Source of the DNA: Neptunomonas sp.
GTDB lineage: Bacteria; Pseudomonadota; Gammaproteobacteria; Pseudomonadales; Balneatricaceae
Assembly (NCBI RefSeq): GCF_016744175.1
Contig: NZ_JADGEV010000035.1
Location: 1-42,187, forward strand
Length of the DNA stretch: 42,187 nucleotides
Reading direction: 5' to 3'
In this document: positions 8,459 through 16,296 of the stretch, piece by piece
How positions within the stretch are numbered: position 1 is the first letter of the stretch
How the letters are laid out: every line of letters begins with the position of its first letter
Notes under the pieces: generated by a model
The model's input: the letters and a program-made list of their open reading frames with translations, nothing else
The model's database searches: none
Told to the model about the DNA's origin: nothing
Made by a program: the position numbers and the translations under genes

Positions 8459-9146
8459 TTTTTTCCCCTTTGAGGTCAGTTGCGGTGTTCAGCTTCTCTT
8501 CTATGTTCTTACGCGCAGCACTAATATGCCGGCGCATTAGAATCTCTGCTAGTTCAGGATCCCTCGCCTCAATAGCATCGACAATCTGACGATGCTCCTT
8601 GAGTGCGCGCTTGGGACGTGAACTCGATACACTGAATTGATAGCGGTACATACGTACCAAGTGATACAGGTCACTACCGAGCAGTTCCAACAATGTTTCA
8701 TTTTTGCTGCCCTGCACGATTCGGTAATGAAAATCTAGGTCGCCTTCCTTTTGAAAATACGACTGTCCATCCAGTTGCGTTATTGACCGATCATGTTCGT
8801 CTAATAATGATCGCAAACGAGCAATTTCTTCATCTGGCATAAACTCCGCAGCCATGCGGCAAGCCATACCTTCTAAAGCCTCTCGAACCCGATAGATTTC
8901 GATTAACTCTTTTTCATTAAGTTTTACAACTCGAGCACCAATATGAGGCTTACGTTCAATTAGGCGCAATGCCTCTAGCCTACGCATTGCTTCGCGCAAC
9001 GGACCGCGACTAATGCCATAGATACGAGCCAATTCTGGTTCACTTATCTTTTGCCCAGGAGGAAAGTCTCCTACAACAATGGCATTGATAATTTGCTCAC
9101 ACACTTTGTCAGCGAGTGTTCGGCTTTCTATCGGTGCTTCATTCAT
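8451..9146 (-). CDS. prpR: GntR/FadR-family (FCD) regulator of the methylcitrate operon
   Basis: The protein has an N-terminal GntR winged helix ([32 protein letters not shown]) and a C-terminal FCD ligand-binding domain with the usual helix carrying [16 protein letters not shown]. It is the first gene of the prp operon and probably its autoregulator. It is not related to the sigma-54 activator called PrpR in E. coli. I chose the ATG at 9146 (231 residues). An upstream TTG at 9191 would add 15 residues, but it lies within the palindrome ATTGTCGACAAT (9181-9192), which looks like the operator. Neither start has a strong ribosome binding site. Its ligand is likely 2-methylcitrate or a related metabolite, which is inference. 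Confidence 0.85.
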   Translation of the reverse strand: MNEAPIESRTLADKVCEQIINAIVVGDFPPGQKISEPELARIYGISRGPLREAMRRLEALRLIERKPHIGARVVKLNEKELIEIYRVREALEGMACRMAAEFMPDEEIARLRSLLDEHDRSITQLDGQSYFQKEGDLDFHYRIVQGSKNETLLELLGSDLYHLVRMYRYQFSVSSSRPKRALKEHRQIVDAIEARDPELAEILMRRHISAARKNIEEKLNTATDLKGEKNG

Positions 9147-9180
9147 ATTTTCATATCTGCCATTAACAATCAGTTTTTGG

Positions 9181-9192
9181 ATTGTCGACAAT
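9181..9192. promoter_or_regulatory. Candidate PrpR operator (12 bp perfect palindrome)
   Basis: ATTGTCGACAAT is a perfect palindrome 14 bases downstream of the predicted -10 of the prp operon, a position suited to repression. FCD-type GntR proteins commonly bind short palindromes of the TTGT..ACAA kind. A near-identical copy lies before the alpha/beta hydrolase gene, and a weaker 8/12 match lies at 9253-9264, upstream of the -35. Confidence 0.6.
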
Positions 9193-9206
9193 CTTTATTT
9201 AATACA

Positions 9207-9235
9207 ACGATAGCGTGCGTTTTTAAGCGCGTCAA
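9207..9235 (-). promoter_or_regulatory. Predicted sigma-70 promoter of prpR-prpBC-acnD-prpF
   Basis: On the minus strand TTGACG (9235-9230) and TATCGT (9212-9207) are separated by 17 bases. The operator palindrome follows directly downstream and the regulator ATG lies about 60 bases from the -10. It is the best-matching promoter in this region. Confidence 0.55.
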
Positions 9236-9292
9236 CCGTAAAAAAGAATAAAGTTGTCAACACAATACAAAAGTTTAAGAGTTTACCCTTAC

Positions 9293-10156
9293 TTATAAAC
9301 TTCTATATCGTAAAGTTTCTTCGTTCATTATCTTGGCAATCTGACGAGGCTTCTGAAATGGCAAAGAGTGATCTGTTCCCTTTACAAGAAAATAATGCCA
9401 ATTGGGCAAACCTTCTGCCATATCTCGATGATATTGGTGCATTAAATCGACACTTAAGCCGCCAATGAGGCTTGTTACATCCCCTTGAGCGGCCACAAGT
9501 TCTTCTCTATTAATCAAATTTATTGCATCAGTGACGCAATCTAGCGCATACGCAAATCCCAACGGGCGCTTCCCTAGCCGAGAAGCCGTTAAGTCATCAA
9601 TCTGCACTGAAGTTCTCCTGTTTGGAGAAATAGTATTCATGAAATTACGAATGCCCTCATCATGGTTATTACTGCGTAGATGATCTGCAGCCTCACTGTA
9701 CCGTTGACGTAACAAAGCAGTTGAATCCCAACAAGGTCTATCGAGTAACGCTGACTCTAAAAGGAATTGCTTACAGACTCGGTCAGAATGTTGTTGCTTA
9801 TATAACATACACACCATCCCGCCTAGCGAGTACCCTCCCAAATCAAAGTGCCACCAATTCACATGATCCACGACGGCACTCAAATCAGCCACCAGCATTT
9901 GAGCACTGAATGGATAATCTTGCTTATCTGGATAGTGTGTATCTCCCATCCCTCGCAGATCAGGTATCAACACCTCCTCCCATTGAGTTAGCATAGAAGC
10001 AATTAACACCCATGTATCATTTCCCGCCACACCTGCACCATGTAGCAATACGAGCTTTTTCCCGTTATTCACATTCGGATTTTTAACGATACGATAGGTA
10101 ATAATCTGATCGGGTAAATGCAACTCTCTTTGAGAGACATTTTGGTTGCTGCGCAT
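9293..10156 (-). CDS. Alpha/beta hydrolase, substrate unknown
   Basis: The fold is clear from the oxyanion motif LVLLHGAGVAG near residue 40, the aspartate-containing VLIPDLRGMGDT, the nucleophile elbow GYSLGG (serine about residue 110) and a late histidine in VKGTDHSLPF. Together these give the Ser-Asp-His hydrolase plan of a soluble esterase- or lipase-like enzyme. No signal peptide is seen, so it is probably cytosolic. It sits 147 bases upstream of the prp regulator gene in the same orientation, and its own promoter region carries an ATTGTCTACAAT palindrome nearly identical to the prp operator. Co-regulation with propionate metabolism is therefore likely, though the substrate cannot be deduced. 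An alternative ATG at 10168 adds four residues. I prefer 10156 because GGATGG is correctly spaced for it. Confidence 0.82.
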   Translation of the reverse strand: MRSNQNVSQRELHLPDQIITYRIVKNPNVNNGKKLVLLHGAGVAGNDTWVLIASMLTQWEEVLIPDLRGMGDTHYPDKQDYPFSAQMLVADLSAVVDHVNWWHFDLGGYSLGGMVCMLYKQQHSDRVCKQFLLESALLDRPCWDSTALLRQRYSEAADHLRSNNHDEGIRNFMNTISPNRRTSVQIDDLTASRLGKRPLGFAYALDCVTDAINLINREELVAAQGDVTSLIGGLSVDLMHQYHRDMAEGLPNWHYFLVKGTDHSLPFQKPRQIAKIMNEETLRYRSL

Positions 10157-10178
10157 GAATAAAACCATCCCTATATAA

Positions 10179-10198
10179 ATTGTCTACAATCCAGTATA
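10179..10198 (-). promoter_or_regulatory. Hydrolase promoter -10 with PrpR-like operator
   Basis: TATACT (10198-10193, minus strand) is a good -10. Immediately downstream ATTGTCTACAAT occupies 10179-10190 and matches the prp operator at 11 of 12 positions. It would cover the expected transcription start. No clear -35 is visible. Confidence 0.5.
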
Positions 10199-10323
10199 CG
10201 CCTTCCATTGTGCAGATAAAGATAGAGTAGGAGTAACTCTCGCTATCCATAAGTAGGATGCGTAAAATGCCCTTCTTTATATAACAGTTTCAGAATAACC
10301 GTATAACTATAAGGTTCGATCGA

Positions 10324-11694
10324 TTGCTTAGATGCATTGCACTGCCATACCATGTCAGCACGACTGACTACTATGAGCGTATCAGAGACTTAGGTAACGC
10401 CATTCTTCTTGATAGCGGAAAACCGTGTAGCGAACGAGGCCGTTTTGATATTTTGGTCGCTGCACCCCTATGCGAACTCAGCTACCGCCAAGGCTTACTT
10501 TCAGGGACAAACTTACCCATCAGTATCAGTCCAGATACTGATCCATTTGCCGCACTTGAGAAGCTTTACCAATATTCGCATACAGATCCGAAGCACCTAC
10601 CAGAAAACGTTCCTTTTAATGGTGGGCTAGTAGGGCACTTTAGTTATGACTTAGGGCGGGCGATAGAGCGCATACCTGAGCAAGCCATAGACGACACGCT
10701 ATTACCTGAGATGCAAGTCGGTTTATATGGCTGGTCTATAGTGATAGATCATGAAATAAAAACAGCAAACCTTTATGGTTCTCACCTTGTTGACGAAACA
10801 GCCCTTCGTAAAATTTCCAAAAAAGCATCGACGTCCATTCGTTCGGTGAAAAAGCCTTTCCAATTGACCAGTAAGTTTGTCAGTAACCTAGATGAGCAGG
10901 CATACCATACAAGCCTAGCGAAGATTGACGATTACATTCATGCTGGCGACTGCTACCAAGTTAATTTAGCACAGCGCTTCAGCGCTAAATGCGATGGAGA
11001 TCCATGGGAAGCATACAAACAACTTCGCCGCGCTGCACCTACACATTACGCCGCTTATTTTGATACCGAACATGGTGCTGTTTTATCATTATCACCAGAA
11101 AAGTTTTTATCAACGGACACGCAAGGTCACGTCATCACCCAACCTATAAAAGGTACTCGCCCAAGAGGCGGTGACGAAACAACAGACCTTCAGCTAGCCA
11201 ATGAACTAAAGAACTCAAGTAAAGATAAAGCTGAGAACGTCATGATTGTTGATCTATTGCGTAACGATCTTAGCAAAGTATGCCAACACCACAGTGTAAA
11301 AGTACCCTCTCTCTTTGCTATTGAGAGCTACAAAAATGTGCACCATTTAGTGAGCACAGTGACCGGGACTCTTGAACCCAATGCATCACCTATTAGCCTA
11401 CTTAAAGAGTGCTTTCCCGGTGGATCAATAACCGGCGCGCCCAAAATAAGAGCGATGGAGATCATCGATGAATTAGAGCCTCATCGCCGCAGTATTTACT
11501 GCGGAAGCATAGGCTATATTGGGTTAACAGGACAAATAGACACAAGCATTACTATTCGCACCTTATTAGTTGAGAACAACAAAGTACATTGCTGGGCGGG
11601 TGGAGGAATTGTTGCTGACTCAATAAGTGAAATGGAATACCAAGAAACTTATGATAAAGTCAATAACTTGCTTTCAACGCTCACAGAGCTTTAG
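10324..11694 (+). CDS. pabB: PabB, aminodeoxychorismate synthase component I
   Basis: PabB converts chorismate plus ammonia (from PabA) to 4-amino-4-deoxychorismate for folate synthesis. The 456-residue protein has an anthranilate-synthase-like N-terminal domain and a C-terminal chorismate-binding domain with QPIKGTRPRGGDE, ENVMIVDLLRNDL and FPGGSITGAPKIRAMEIIDELE. Lysine in PIKGT, where TrpE has Ala, marks PabB. The open frame has a stop at 10282 and no ATG before the conserved region IALPYHVSTTDYYERI, so the TTG at 10324, with AAGG about ten bases upstream, is the probable start. The gene stands alone. No pabA or pabC is adjacent. Confidence 0.93.
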   Translation: MLRCIALPYHVSTTDYYERIRDLGNAILLDSGKPCSERGRFDILVAAPLCELSYRQGLLSGTNLPISISPDTDPFAALEKLYQYSHTDPKHLPENVPFNGGLVGHFSYDLGRAIERIPEQAIDDTLLPEMQVGLYGWSIVIDHEIKTANLYGSHLVDETALRKISKKASTSIRSVKKPFQLTSKFVSNLDEQAYHTSLAKIDDYIHAGDCYQVNLAQRFSAKCDGDPWEAYKQLRRAAPTHYAAYFDTEHGAVLSLSPEKFLSTDTQGHVITQPIKGTRPRGGDETTDLQLANELKNSSKDKAENVMIVDLLRNDLSKVCQHHSVKVPSLFAIESYKNVHHLVSTVTGTLEPNASPISLLKECFPGGSITGAPKIRAMEIIDELEPHRRSIYCGSIGYIGLTGQIDTSITIRTLLVENNKVHCWAGGGIVADSISEMEYQETYDKVNNLLSTLTEL

Positions 11695-11770
11695 AGCGAA
11701 GGTCTATCTGAGTAGTGTTTTTTAAGCGCCAGTATCTACGCTAGGCAAGTTTTATGCACAAGAACCAAGC

Positions 11771-11902
11771 TTACTCTGCGGCTTCTTGCTTAGCTCTTTC
11801 TTCTTTAGAAATATATCGTGGTTTATTGCTAGGATTCACCTTACTGTTGGCTTTTTTGGCTCTTTTAATAAGAATGCTGTTAATTTTCTTCTTTCGATTC
11901 AT
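11771..11902 (-). CDS. DUF2986 family small basic protein (43 residues)
   Basis: The minus strand encodes a 43-residue, very basic protein starting MNRKKKINSILIKRAKKAN and ending in an acidic, alanine-rich tail (EERAKQEAAE). This is the pattern of the DUF2986 proteins I know from Vibrio, Shewanella and relatives: MNRKKKI start, a lysine-rich helix, KPRYISKEERAK near the end. Function is unknown. The charge would suit binding to RNA or ribosomes, but that is speculation. It lies downstream of yacL in the same direction with an 85-base gap and opposite to pabB. A weak ribosome binding site precedes the ATG. An overlapping plus-strand 60-codon frame shows no family features. Confidence 0.75.
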   Translation of the reverse strand: MNRKKKINSILIKRAKKANSKVNPSNKPRYISKEERAKQEAAE

Positions 11903-11987
11903 GATGCCACTGCAGTTTTAGGAAATAATTTTCGGACTATTGTAAAGCTATCTGTGCAAATATGGTAATTATCTATTACCAGTACTC

Positions 11988-12350
11988 TCAACTAACAAAT
12001 GACTGCCACGATATCAGTGCTTGTTTAAAATCAGGTAATCCGCACCCTGCATAAGACTCTTCATCATACAAATTGGTTTCTTCTGGTAGCTCTTCATCCA
12101 CATCAAGTCCCAAAGCCAAAGCAACAACTTCGACTTCATTTTTATTAAGTCGTAACTGAAACTCTTGTCCCGATTGCTGGTGATCAATCATATTCCCAAG
12201 CTCTATCTCTTCTATAAGAAGCACTAGCTGGTCCATCTGCTGTCGATCCCCTCCTAATTCTTCCGAAAACCACCGACCTATAGCCTCTGCTCCCATAGAA
12301 AACTTGGCCACTGGACGTCCCAACTCATCAAAAGTAAATTCGTAATCCAT
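11988..12350 (-). CDS. yacL: UPF0231 family protein YacL
   Basis: The 120-residue acidic protein starts MDYEFTFDELGRPVAKFSMG and carries ELPEETNLYDEESYAGCGLPDF near its C-terminus, matching the E. coli YacL (UPF0231) pattern at both ends (MDYEF start, SMG.E..G.WF.EE, NYYDEES..CG..DF). No enzymatic motif is visible and function is unknown. It follows the YgjP-like gene by 44 bases in the same direction, so the two may be co-transcribed. Confidence 0.88.
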   Translation of the reverse strand: MDYEFTFDELGRPVAKFSMGAEAIGRWFSEELGGDRQQMDQLVLLIEEIELGNMIDHQQSGQEFQLRLNKNEVEVVALALGLDVDEELPEETNLYDEESYAGCGLPDFKQALISWQSFVS

Positions 12351-12394
12351 TGCATTTCTCGGTGTACTTTAGTGGATGGGCATTCTACATTACT

Positions 12395-12901
12395 TTAGGA
12401 ATAAAGCGCGCCATCTAACTCTAAGTACGTAAGATAGAGCCGCATTTCAAATTCTAGTAGGTGATAGTCCGGCAACATATACTGGCATAATTGATAAAAT
12501 GCTTTGTTATGCTCCTTCTCTTTCAAGTGCGCTAATTCATGAACTACGATCATATTTAAAAAAACTTCAGGTGCTTTTTTAAAGATTACGCTGATACGAA
12601 TCTCATTTTTACTTTTTAGCTTTGCCCCCTGCACTCGGGAAACATAGCTATGCAGCCCTAAAGCATTATTAATCACATGAATTTTACTATCATAAGTCAC
12701 TTTACTAAGTGGAGCCGATTTCTTTAAATATCGATTTTTAAGTGCCATAACATACTCACGCAAATACTTATCATTACTAACGTCATGTACTTGCGGGTAC
12801 TTTTTTAGCAAGAAACCAGCCAATCGTTGTTGGTCAATCATCTGCTGTACTTGCTGTTGCAGCTCAGGAGCATAAGCGGTTAGATACTTTAACGTAGACA
12901 T
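12395..12901 (-). CDS. YgjP-like M48/DUF45 zinc metallopeptidase family protein
   Basis: The 168-residue protein contains the zinc-binding signature HELAHLKEKEHNKAFY near residue 120, with two histidines and a glutamate in HExxH plus the later histidine and tyrosine. This is the layout of the YgjP/DUF45 family. It is soluble with no signal peptide. The physiological substrate is uncertain. Its ATG overlaps the stop of the upstream gene by one base (TAATG), so the pair is translationally coupled and the proteins may work together. Confidence 0.85.
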   Translation of the reverse strand: MSTLKYLTAYAPELQQQVQQMIDQQRLAGFLLKKYPQVHDVSNDKYLREYVMALKNRYLKKSAPLSKVTYDSKIHVINNALGLHSYVSRVQGAKLKSKNEIRISVIFKKAPEVFLNMIVVHELAHLKEKEHNKAFYQLCQYMLPDYHLLEFEMRLYLTYLELDGALYS

Positions 12902-13686
12902 TAAAAAGCACCCCTTTTATATTCCAGCAGCCTTGCTAACACTTCGGGACGTTTATCGATTTGCTTGCATGCTTGCTTATAATCGCTTTTCAAATGTTTT
13001 TTTAGACAAGCAAAGACTTGCGGGTCTGGTATTTCTTTTAAACGGCAGTAAAGCGCTAAAGAAAATACTATTTCACTTTCAGATAAACTCGCTTGCCGAT
13101 TTGCTTGTGCGTTGTAGCAACTACCACACCCCCCTCTAAATGTATAAGCCGAGTTAGCCAACATAACACCGAAACCCATGTAAACAGCGGTGATTTCACT
13201 TCCTTCTATAAGGTAGTCAACCCCGCCAGGCGGAAGCTGATGAGACTGAAGCATCAAATGTTGGGCAATTATATGAGCAAAGCTTGATGATAAATCTTCA
13301 GGCTTCAATGTCTGTTGTCGGTTATAAGTGATATTAAACGGGCACTCATACATAGCGACAGGCAAAACTTCGTCACATGAATTACGCTCGACATCAATTA
13401 GTGCCATTTGTTGAACAGGCAAGTTTTCAAATACTTCCGGTGATTGAAGTCTGAAAGGCCAATGCTCTAGCCCGGCATATTTCAGCGTATGCCTGAATAT
13501 ATTCTCCGCTTTAGCATGAACACTATCGACACTCCCTGGAAAAAATTCATTAGTGGGCTGTATTAATTGGCTACGTTGAAAAAACTCTTTTTTATCAAAA
13601 TTTTGTATGGCCCACTCAAATGTATCGTAAATCCAATCAGCACTTGATGTTTCAATGAGTGGGCGATATTTAAAAATAGATAGCAT
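12901..13686 (-). CDS. Conserved-looking protein of unknown function (261 residues)
   Basis: I do not recognise this family. The protein is soluble, without signal peptide or membrane helix. Two features stand out: a helix with HIIAQHLMLQSHQLPPGGVDYLIEGSE around residues 135-160, containing an HxxxxH spacing, and a glycine/cysteine cluster TFRGGCGSCYNAQANRQASLSE around residues 182-203 following a hydrophobic segment (AVYMGFGVMLANSA). The histidines, acidic residues and CGSC motif could bind metal, but no known active site can be assigned. It is translationally coupled (TAATG) to the YgjP-like metallopeptidase gene, and the two precede yacL in one direction. A role connected with that peptidase is an inference from position only. 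Confidence 0.85.
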   Translation of the reverse strand: MLSIFKYRPLIETSSADWIYDTFEWAIQNFDKKEFFQRSQLIQPTNEFFPGSVDSVHAKAENIFRHTLKYAGLEHWPFRLQSPEVFENLPVQQMALIDVERNSCDEVLPVAMYECPFNITYNRQQTLKPEDLSSSFAHIIAQHLMLQSHQLPPGGVDYLIEGSEITAVYMGFGVMLANSAYTFRGGCGSCYNAQANRQASLSESEIVFSLALYCRLKEIPDPQVFACLKKHLKSDYKQACKQIDKRPEVLARLLEYKRGAF

Positions 13687-13793
13687 GGAATATATTCTTT
13701 ATTGAAAGTAGTTGGTTAATACAACAAAAAAAGCGTTAACTCTTATTATGAACGATTAAGGCTAATAAAGTTCTTCACAGAGCAATTCAAAAG

Positions 13794-14336
13794 TTACTCC
13801 GTAAGCTTAATCGCCTGATAAACAGAAAACTTGATAGAATCACTCCAATAATTATCTGCAAACCCCGCTTTACGCTTCAAGTGCACTATAAAATCTCGAA
13901 CATTGGGTAAAACTTCCCATACGGCAGGCAAAAATGTCGCTCTATGAGAACCATCTTCTAATAGCAAGCCATCAATGCCAGGACGTATTTTATCTATCAA
14001 ATCCTGTTCACTATCAATACTTAGTAACAATGCAGGCGTGATGACTGAAATTTCTATTTTCACACGGCCCAACTCGTCCATATCTAATGGAGGAAACCTA
14101 GGATCATTAAGCGCTGCACTATAGGCATTTTCCCACACATCCACAGTTAAAGGGCGACTGGCCTCAAGTGATCCAATACACCCACGTAAACTCCCGTTCA
14201 ATGACAGTGTCACAAAGCAAGCGCCTAGTTCCTCTTGATCCAAGCTAGTGGGGCGCTGCTCTCCCCCTCCAATTACCCCCTGTGTAATAGACGCTCGCGC
14301 ACATGCTAATAATCTCGTCGTCTCTTCTGCATTCAT
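13794..14336 (-). CDS. amrA: AMMECR1-domain protein (AmmeMemoRadiSam system protein A)
   Basis: The AMMECR1 fold is recognised by CFVTLSLNGSLRGCIGSLEA near residue 50, followed by NAYSAALNDPRFPPLDMDELG and VKIEISVITP, with a C-terminal block FLPAVWEVLPNVRDFI and LKRKAGF. I place the start at the ATG at 14336, one base after the stop of the Memo gene, which gives 180 residues and starts MNAEETTRLL. Longer frames from 14399 run back into the Memo gene. Biochemical function is unknown. An RNA or nucleotide modification role has been proposed for the family from comparative genomics. It forms a tight pair with the Memo gene. Confidence 0.9.
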   Translation of the reverse strand: MNAEETTRLLACARASITQGVIGGGEQRPTSLDQEELGACFVTLSLNGSLRGCIGSLEASRPLTVDVWENAYSAALNDPRFPPLDMDELGRVKIEISVITPALLLSIDSEQDLIDKIRPGIDGLLLEDGSHRATFLPAVWEVLPNVRDFIVHLKRKAGFADNYWSDSIKFSVYQAIKLTE

Positions 14337-14337
14337 A

Positions 14338-15132
14338 TTAAAAAATACCATAACCTGCATATCCAACGACGCGATCTTTAGCTCCCGCCGTATCACCACT
14401 ATTACATTGAGATAATTTTTTGATAGTGAGATTCTGATGCTTTATCGCCAGAAGCAAGCCATTTAACGCGTTACATCCACATGCCTCGGTAGGTTTTAAA
14501 TCATGGTCAGCATTCATTATTTTAAGATCGGTATGCGCATCAACTTTCTGTGCATTTTTGTAAGAGTGAAAATGACTGAGATCAGTACTGACAACCACCA
14601 ATGTAGTTGGATCAATCAATAAAGGCTCGATAATACAAGCAATATCAGAAACGGCACATTCCCCTACAATAACAGGCACTACCGGGCCATTAATTTGCAG
14701 ATACTGAAGGAAAGGCAGTTGAACTTCTAAGCAATGCTCCTGAGCATGAACCACATCTGATTCGATTACTATCGAGTACTCCAAAAGCGCTTTAATAGCC
14801 TTGCGGTTAACGTCAACATTACCTAATGGCGTGGAGAAATAATCACTTAGGGGAACGGCACACCCCTCTAAAGGGACTCGGTGGTTAGGGCCAAATAAAT
14901 AGATACTATTAAAACTTGAGCATTTCTTAAGAAGCCTATATCCAAGTGCTGCAACGGCACCAGAATAGATATAACCTGCATGAGGCACAATCAATGCCAT
15001 AGGGCTCTGTCGCTGATAGAGCGGCACATTTTCCAGCGGGTTGTCCGGCATTAAATCAGCAAGCACACTGCATAAAGCAGCTTTATCTTCGGGATAGAAA
15101 AGCCCGGCAACAGCGGCAGGTCGAATCTTCAT
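14338..15132 (-). CDS. amrB: Memo-family protein (AmmeMemoRadiSam system protein B)
   Basis: The 264-residue protein belongs to the Memo family, related in fold to extradiol-type dioxygenases. It has PHAGYIYSG (His51), LFGPNHRV (His84), EHCLEVQLPFLQ, STDLSHFHSY and SQCNSGDTAG (Cys243), which correspond to the two histidines and cysteine reported to bind metal in human MEMO1. No transmembrane segment is seen. The stop codon is one base from the AMMECR1 start, so the two are co-translated. The radical SAM partner is divergent, 87 bases away. Human MEMO1 has been linked to metal and redox biology, but the bacterial role is not established. Confidence 0.92.
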   Translation of the reverse strand: MKIRPAAVAGLFYPEDKAALCSVLADLMPDNPLENVPLYQRQSPMALIVPHAGYIYSGAVAALGYRLLKKCSSFNSIYLFGPNHRVPLEGCAVPLSDYFSTPLGNVDVNRKAIKALLEYSIVIESDVVHAQEHCLEVQLPFLQYLQINGPVVPVIVGECAVSDIACIIEPLLIDPTTLVVVSTDLSHFHSYKNAQKVDAHTDLKIMNADHDLKPTEACGCNALNGLLLAIKHQNLTIKKLSQCNSGDTAGAKDRVVGYAGYGIF

Positions 15133-15219
15133 ACGCTACCCTCCCCGACCAATATGTTTTATATTGGCGTTTATGGATACTCTTATCAGTACACTTTAGA
15201 TACTAAACCTGCATTGCTT

Positions 15220-16296
15220 ATGAATCCAGATCAAAGAGAGACTCTTTTCTGGCATCCACTGGATAACAAACGCATTCAGTGCGACCTATGCCCTCATCAC
15301 TGCACATTGAAAGATGGGCAAAGAGGCGTGTGTTATGTTCGTGGCAATGTAAACGGACTGATGCAACTACACACCTATGGTAGATCTAGTGGCTTCTGCA
15401 TTGACCCCATCGAAAAGAAACCACTAAATCACTACCTACCGGGCACACCCGTTCTGTCTTTTGGAACAGCCGGATGTAACCTAGCGTGCAAATTTTGCCA
15501 GAATTGGGATATTAGCAAAGCAAGAGGCATGGATCTCCTTTGCAATAACGCCACTCCCAAACAACTTGCCACAGCGGCCACGGACAATAAGTGTCGCGCT
15601 GTTGCTTTTACTTATAATGACCCTGTCATCTTTTTAGAGTACGCTGAAGATGTCGCCGCCGCATGTAGAGCGGCAGATATAAAGAGTATTGCAGTCACCG
15701 CTGGATATATAAGCGATGCCGCTCGTCCTCGCTTCTTTTCATCTTTTGATGCAGTAAACATTGATTTAAAAGCATTTACCGATCATTTCTACCGGCACAT
15801 TTGCGGCGGGAAACTCAGTACGATACTAGATACACTGATGTACCTTAAGCACGAAACCTCTATTTGGTTTGAAATCACAACGCTGTTAATACCAAACAAA
15901 AATGACTCTAACGAAGAGATTGAAGCGTTATGTAGTTGGGTAAGTAAGAACTTAGGACAAGACGTACCATTACATTTTTCAGCATTTCACCCTGACTGGA
16001 AAATGCAAAATATTCCAGCTACACCACTAGCAACATTATTAAGAGCGCGCAGCATCGCTCTACAAAACCAGATTCGTTATGTATACATTGGAAACATACA
16101 ACACGTGCAAGCCAGTTCTACTTATTGCCACAACTGCAAAACCTTGTTGATTGAGCGTAATGGATACCAGCTAGACAGCTGGTATATCCATGATGGCAAA
16201 TGCGGTCAATGCGAAACAGTCATTCCGGGTATTTTTGGAAAAAACCCAGGTAATTGGGGCCCTAAACGCCAACCCATTTTCATTGATGAAAATTAA
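15220..16296 (+). CDS. amrS: AmmeMemoRadiSam system radical SAM enzyme
   Basis: This radical SAM protein is of the pyruvate-formate-lyase-activating-enzyme-like type. The cluster motif is GTAGCNLACKFCQNW (Cys86, Cys90, Cys93, spacing CxxxCxxC). An N-terminal cysteine set CDLCPHHC (Cys21, 24, 28) with a further Cys38 and a C-terminal zinc-ribbon-like pair (CHNC, CGQC) suggest extra metal or cluster sites. The motif GRSSGFCIDPIEKKPLNHYLPG is typical of the AmrS family. I use the ATG at 15220 (358 residues). The frame is open to an upstream ATG at 15154, but those 22 residues do not resemble the family. It is divergent from the Memo/AMMECR1 pair and its stop overlaps the dusC stop. Its substrate is unknown. 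Confidence 0.9.
   Translation: MNPDQRETLFWHPLDNKRIQCDLCPHHCTLKDGQRGVCYVRGNVNGLMQLHTYGRSSGFCIDPIEKKPLNHYLPGTPVLSFGTAGCNLACKFCQNWDISKARGMDLLCNNATPKQLATAATDNKCRAVAFTYNDPVIFLEYAEDVAAACRAADIKSIAVTAGYISDAARPRFFSSFDAVNIDLKAFTDHFYRHICGGKLSTILDTLMYLKHETSIWFEITTLLIPNKNDSNEEIEALCSWVSKNLGQDVPLHFSAFHPDWKMQNIPATPLATLLRARSIALQNQIRYVYIGNIQHVQASSTYCHNCKTLLIERNGYQLDSWYIHDGKCGQCETVIPGIFGKNPGNWGPKRQPIFIDEN

Noticed and set aside
11786-11968. 60-codon plus-strand frame between pabB and yacL
   Set aside because: It overlaps the DUF2986 gene on the other strand, which has recognisable family features.
15154-15219. 22-residue N-terminal extension of the radical SAM protein
   Set aside because: It would fill most of the 87-base divergent promoter region, lacks a binding site and does not resemble family N-termini.
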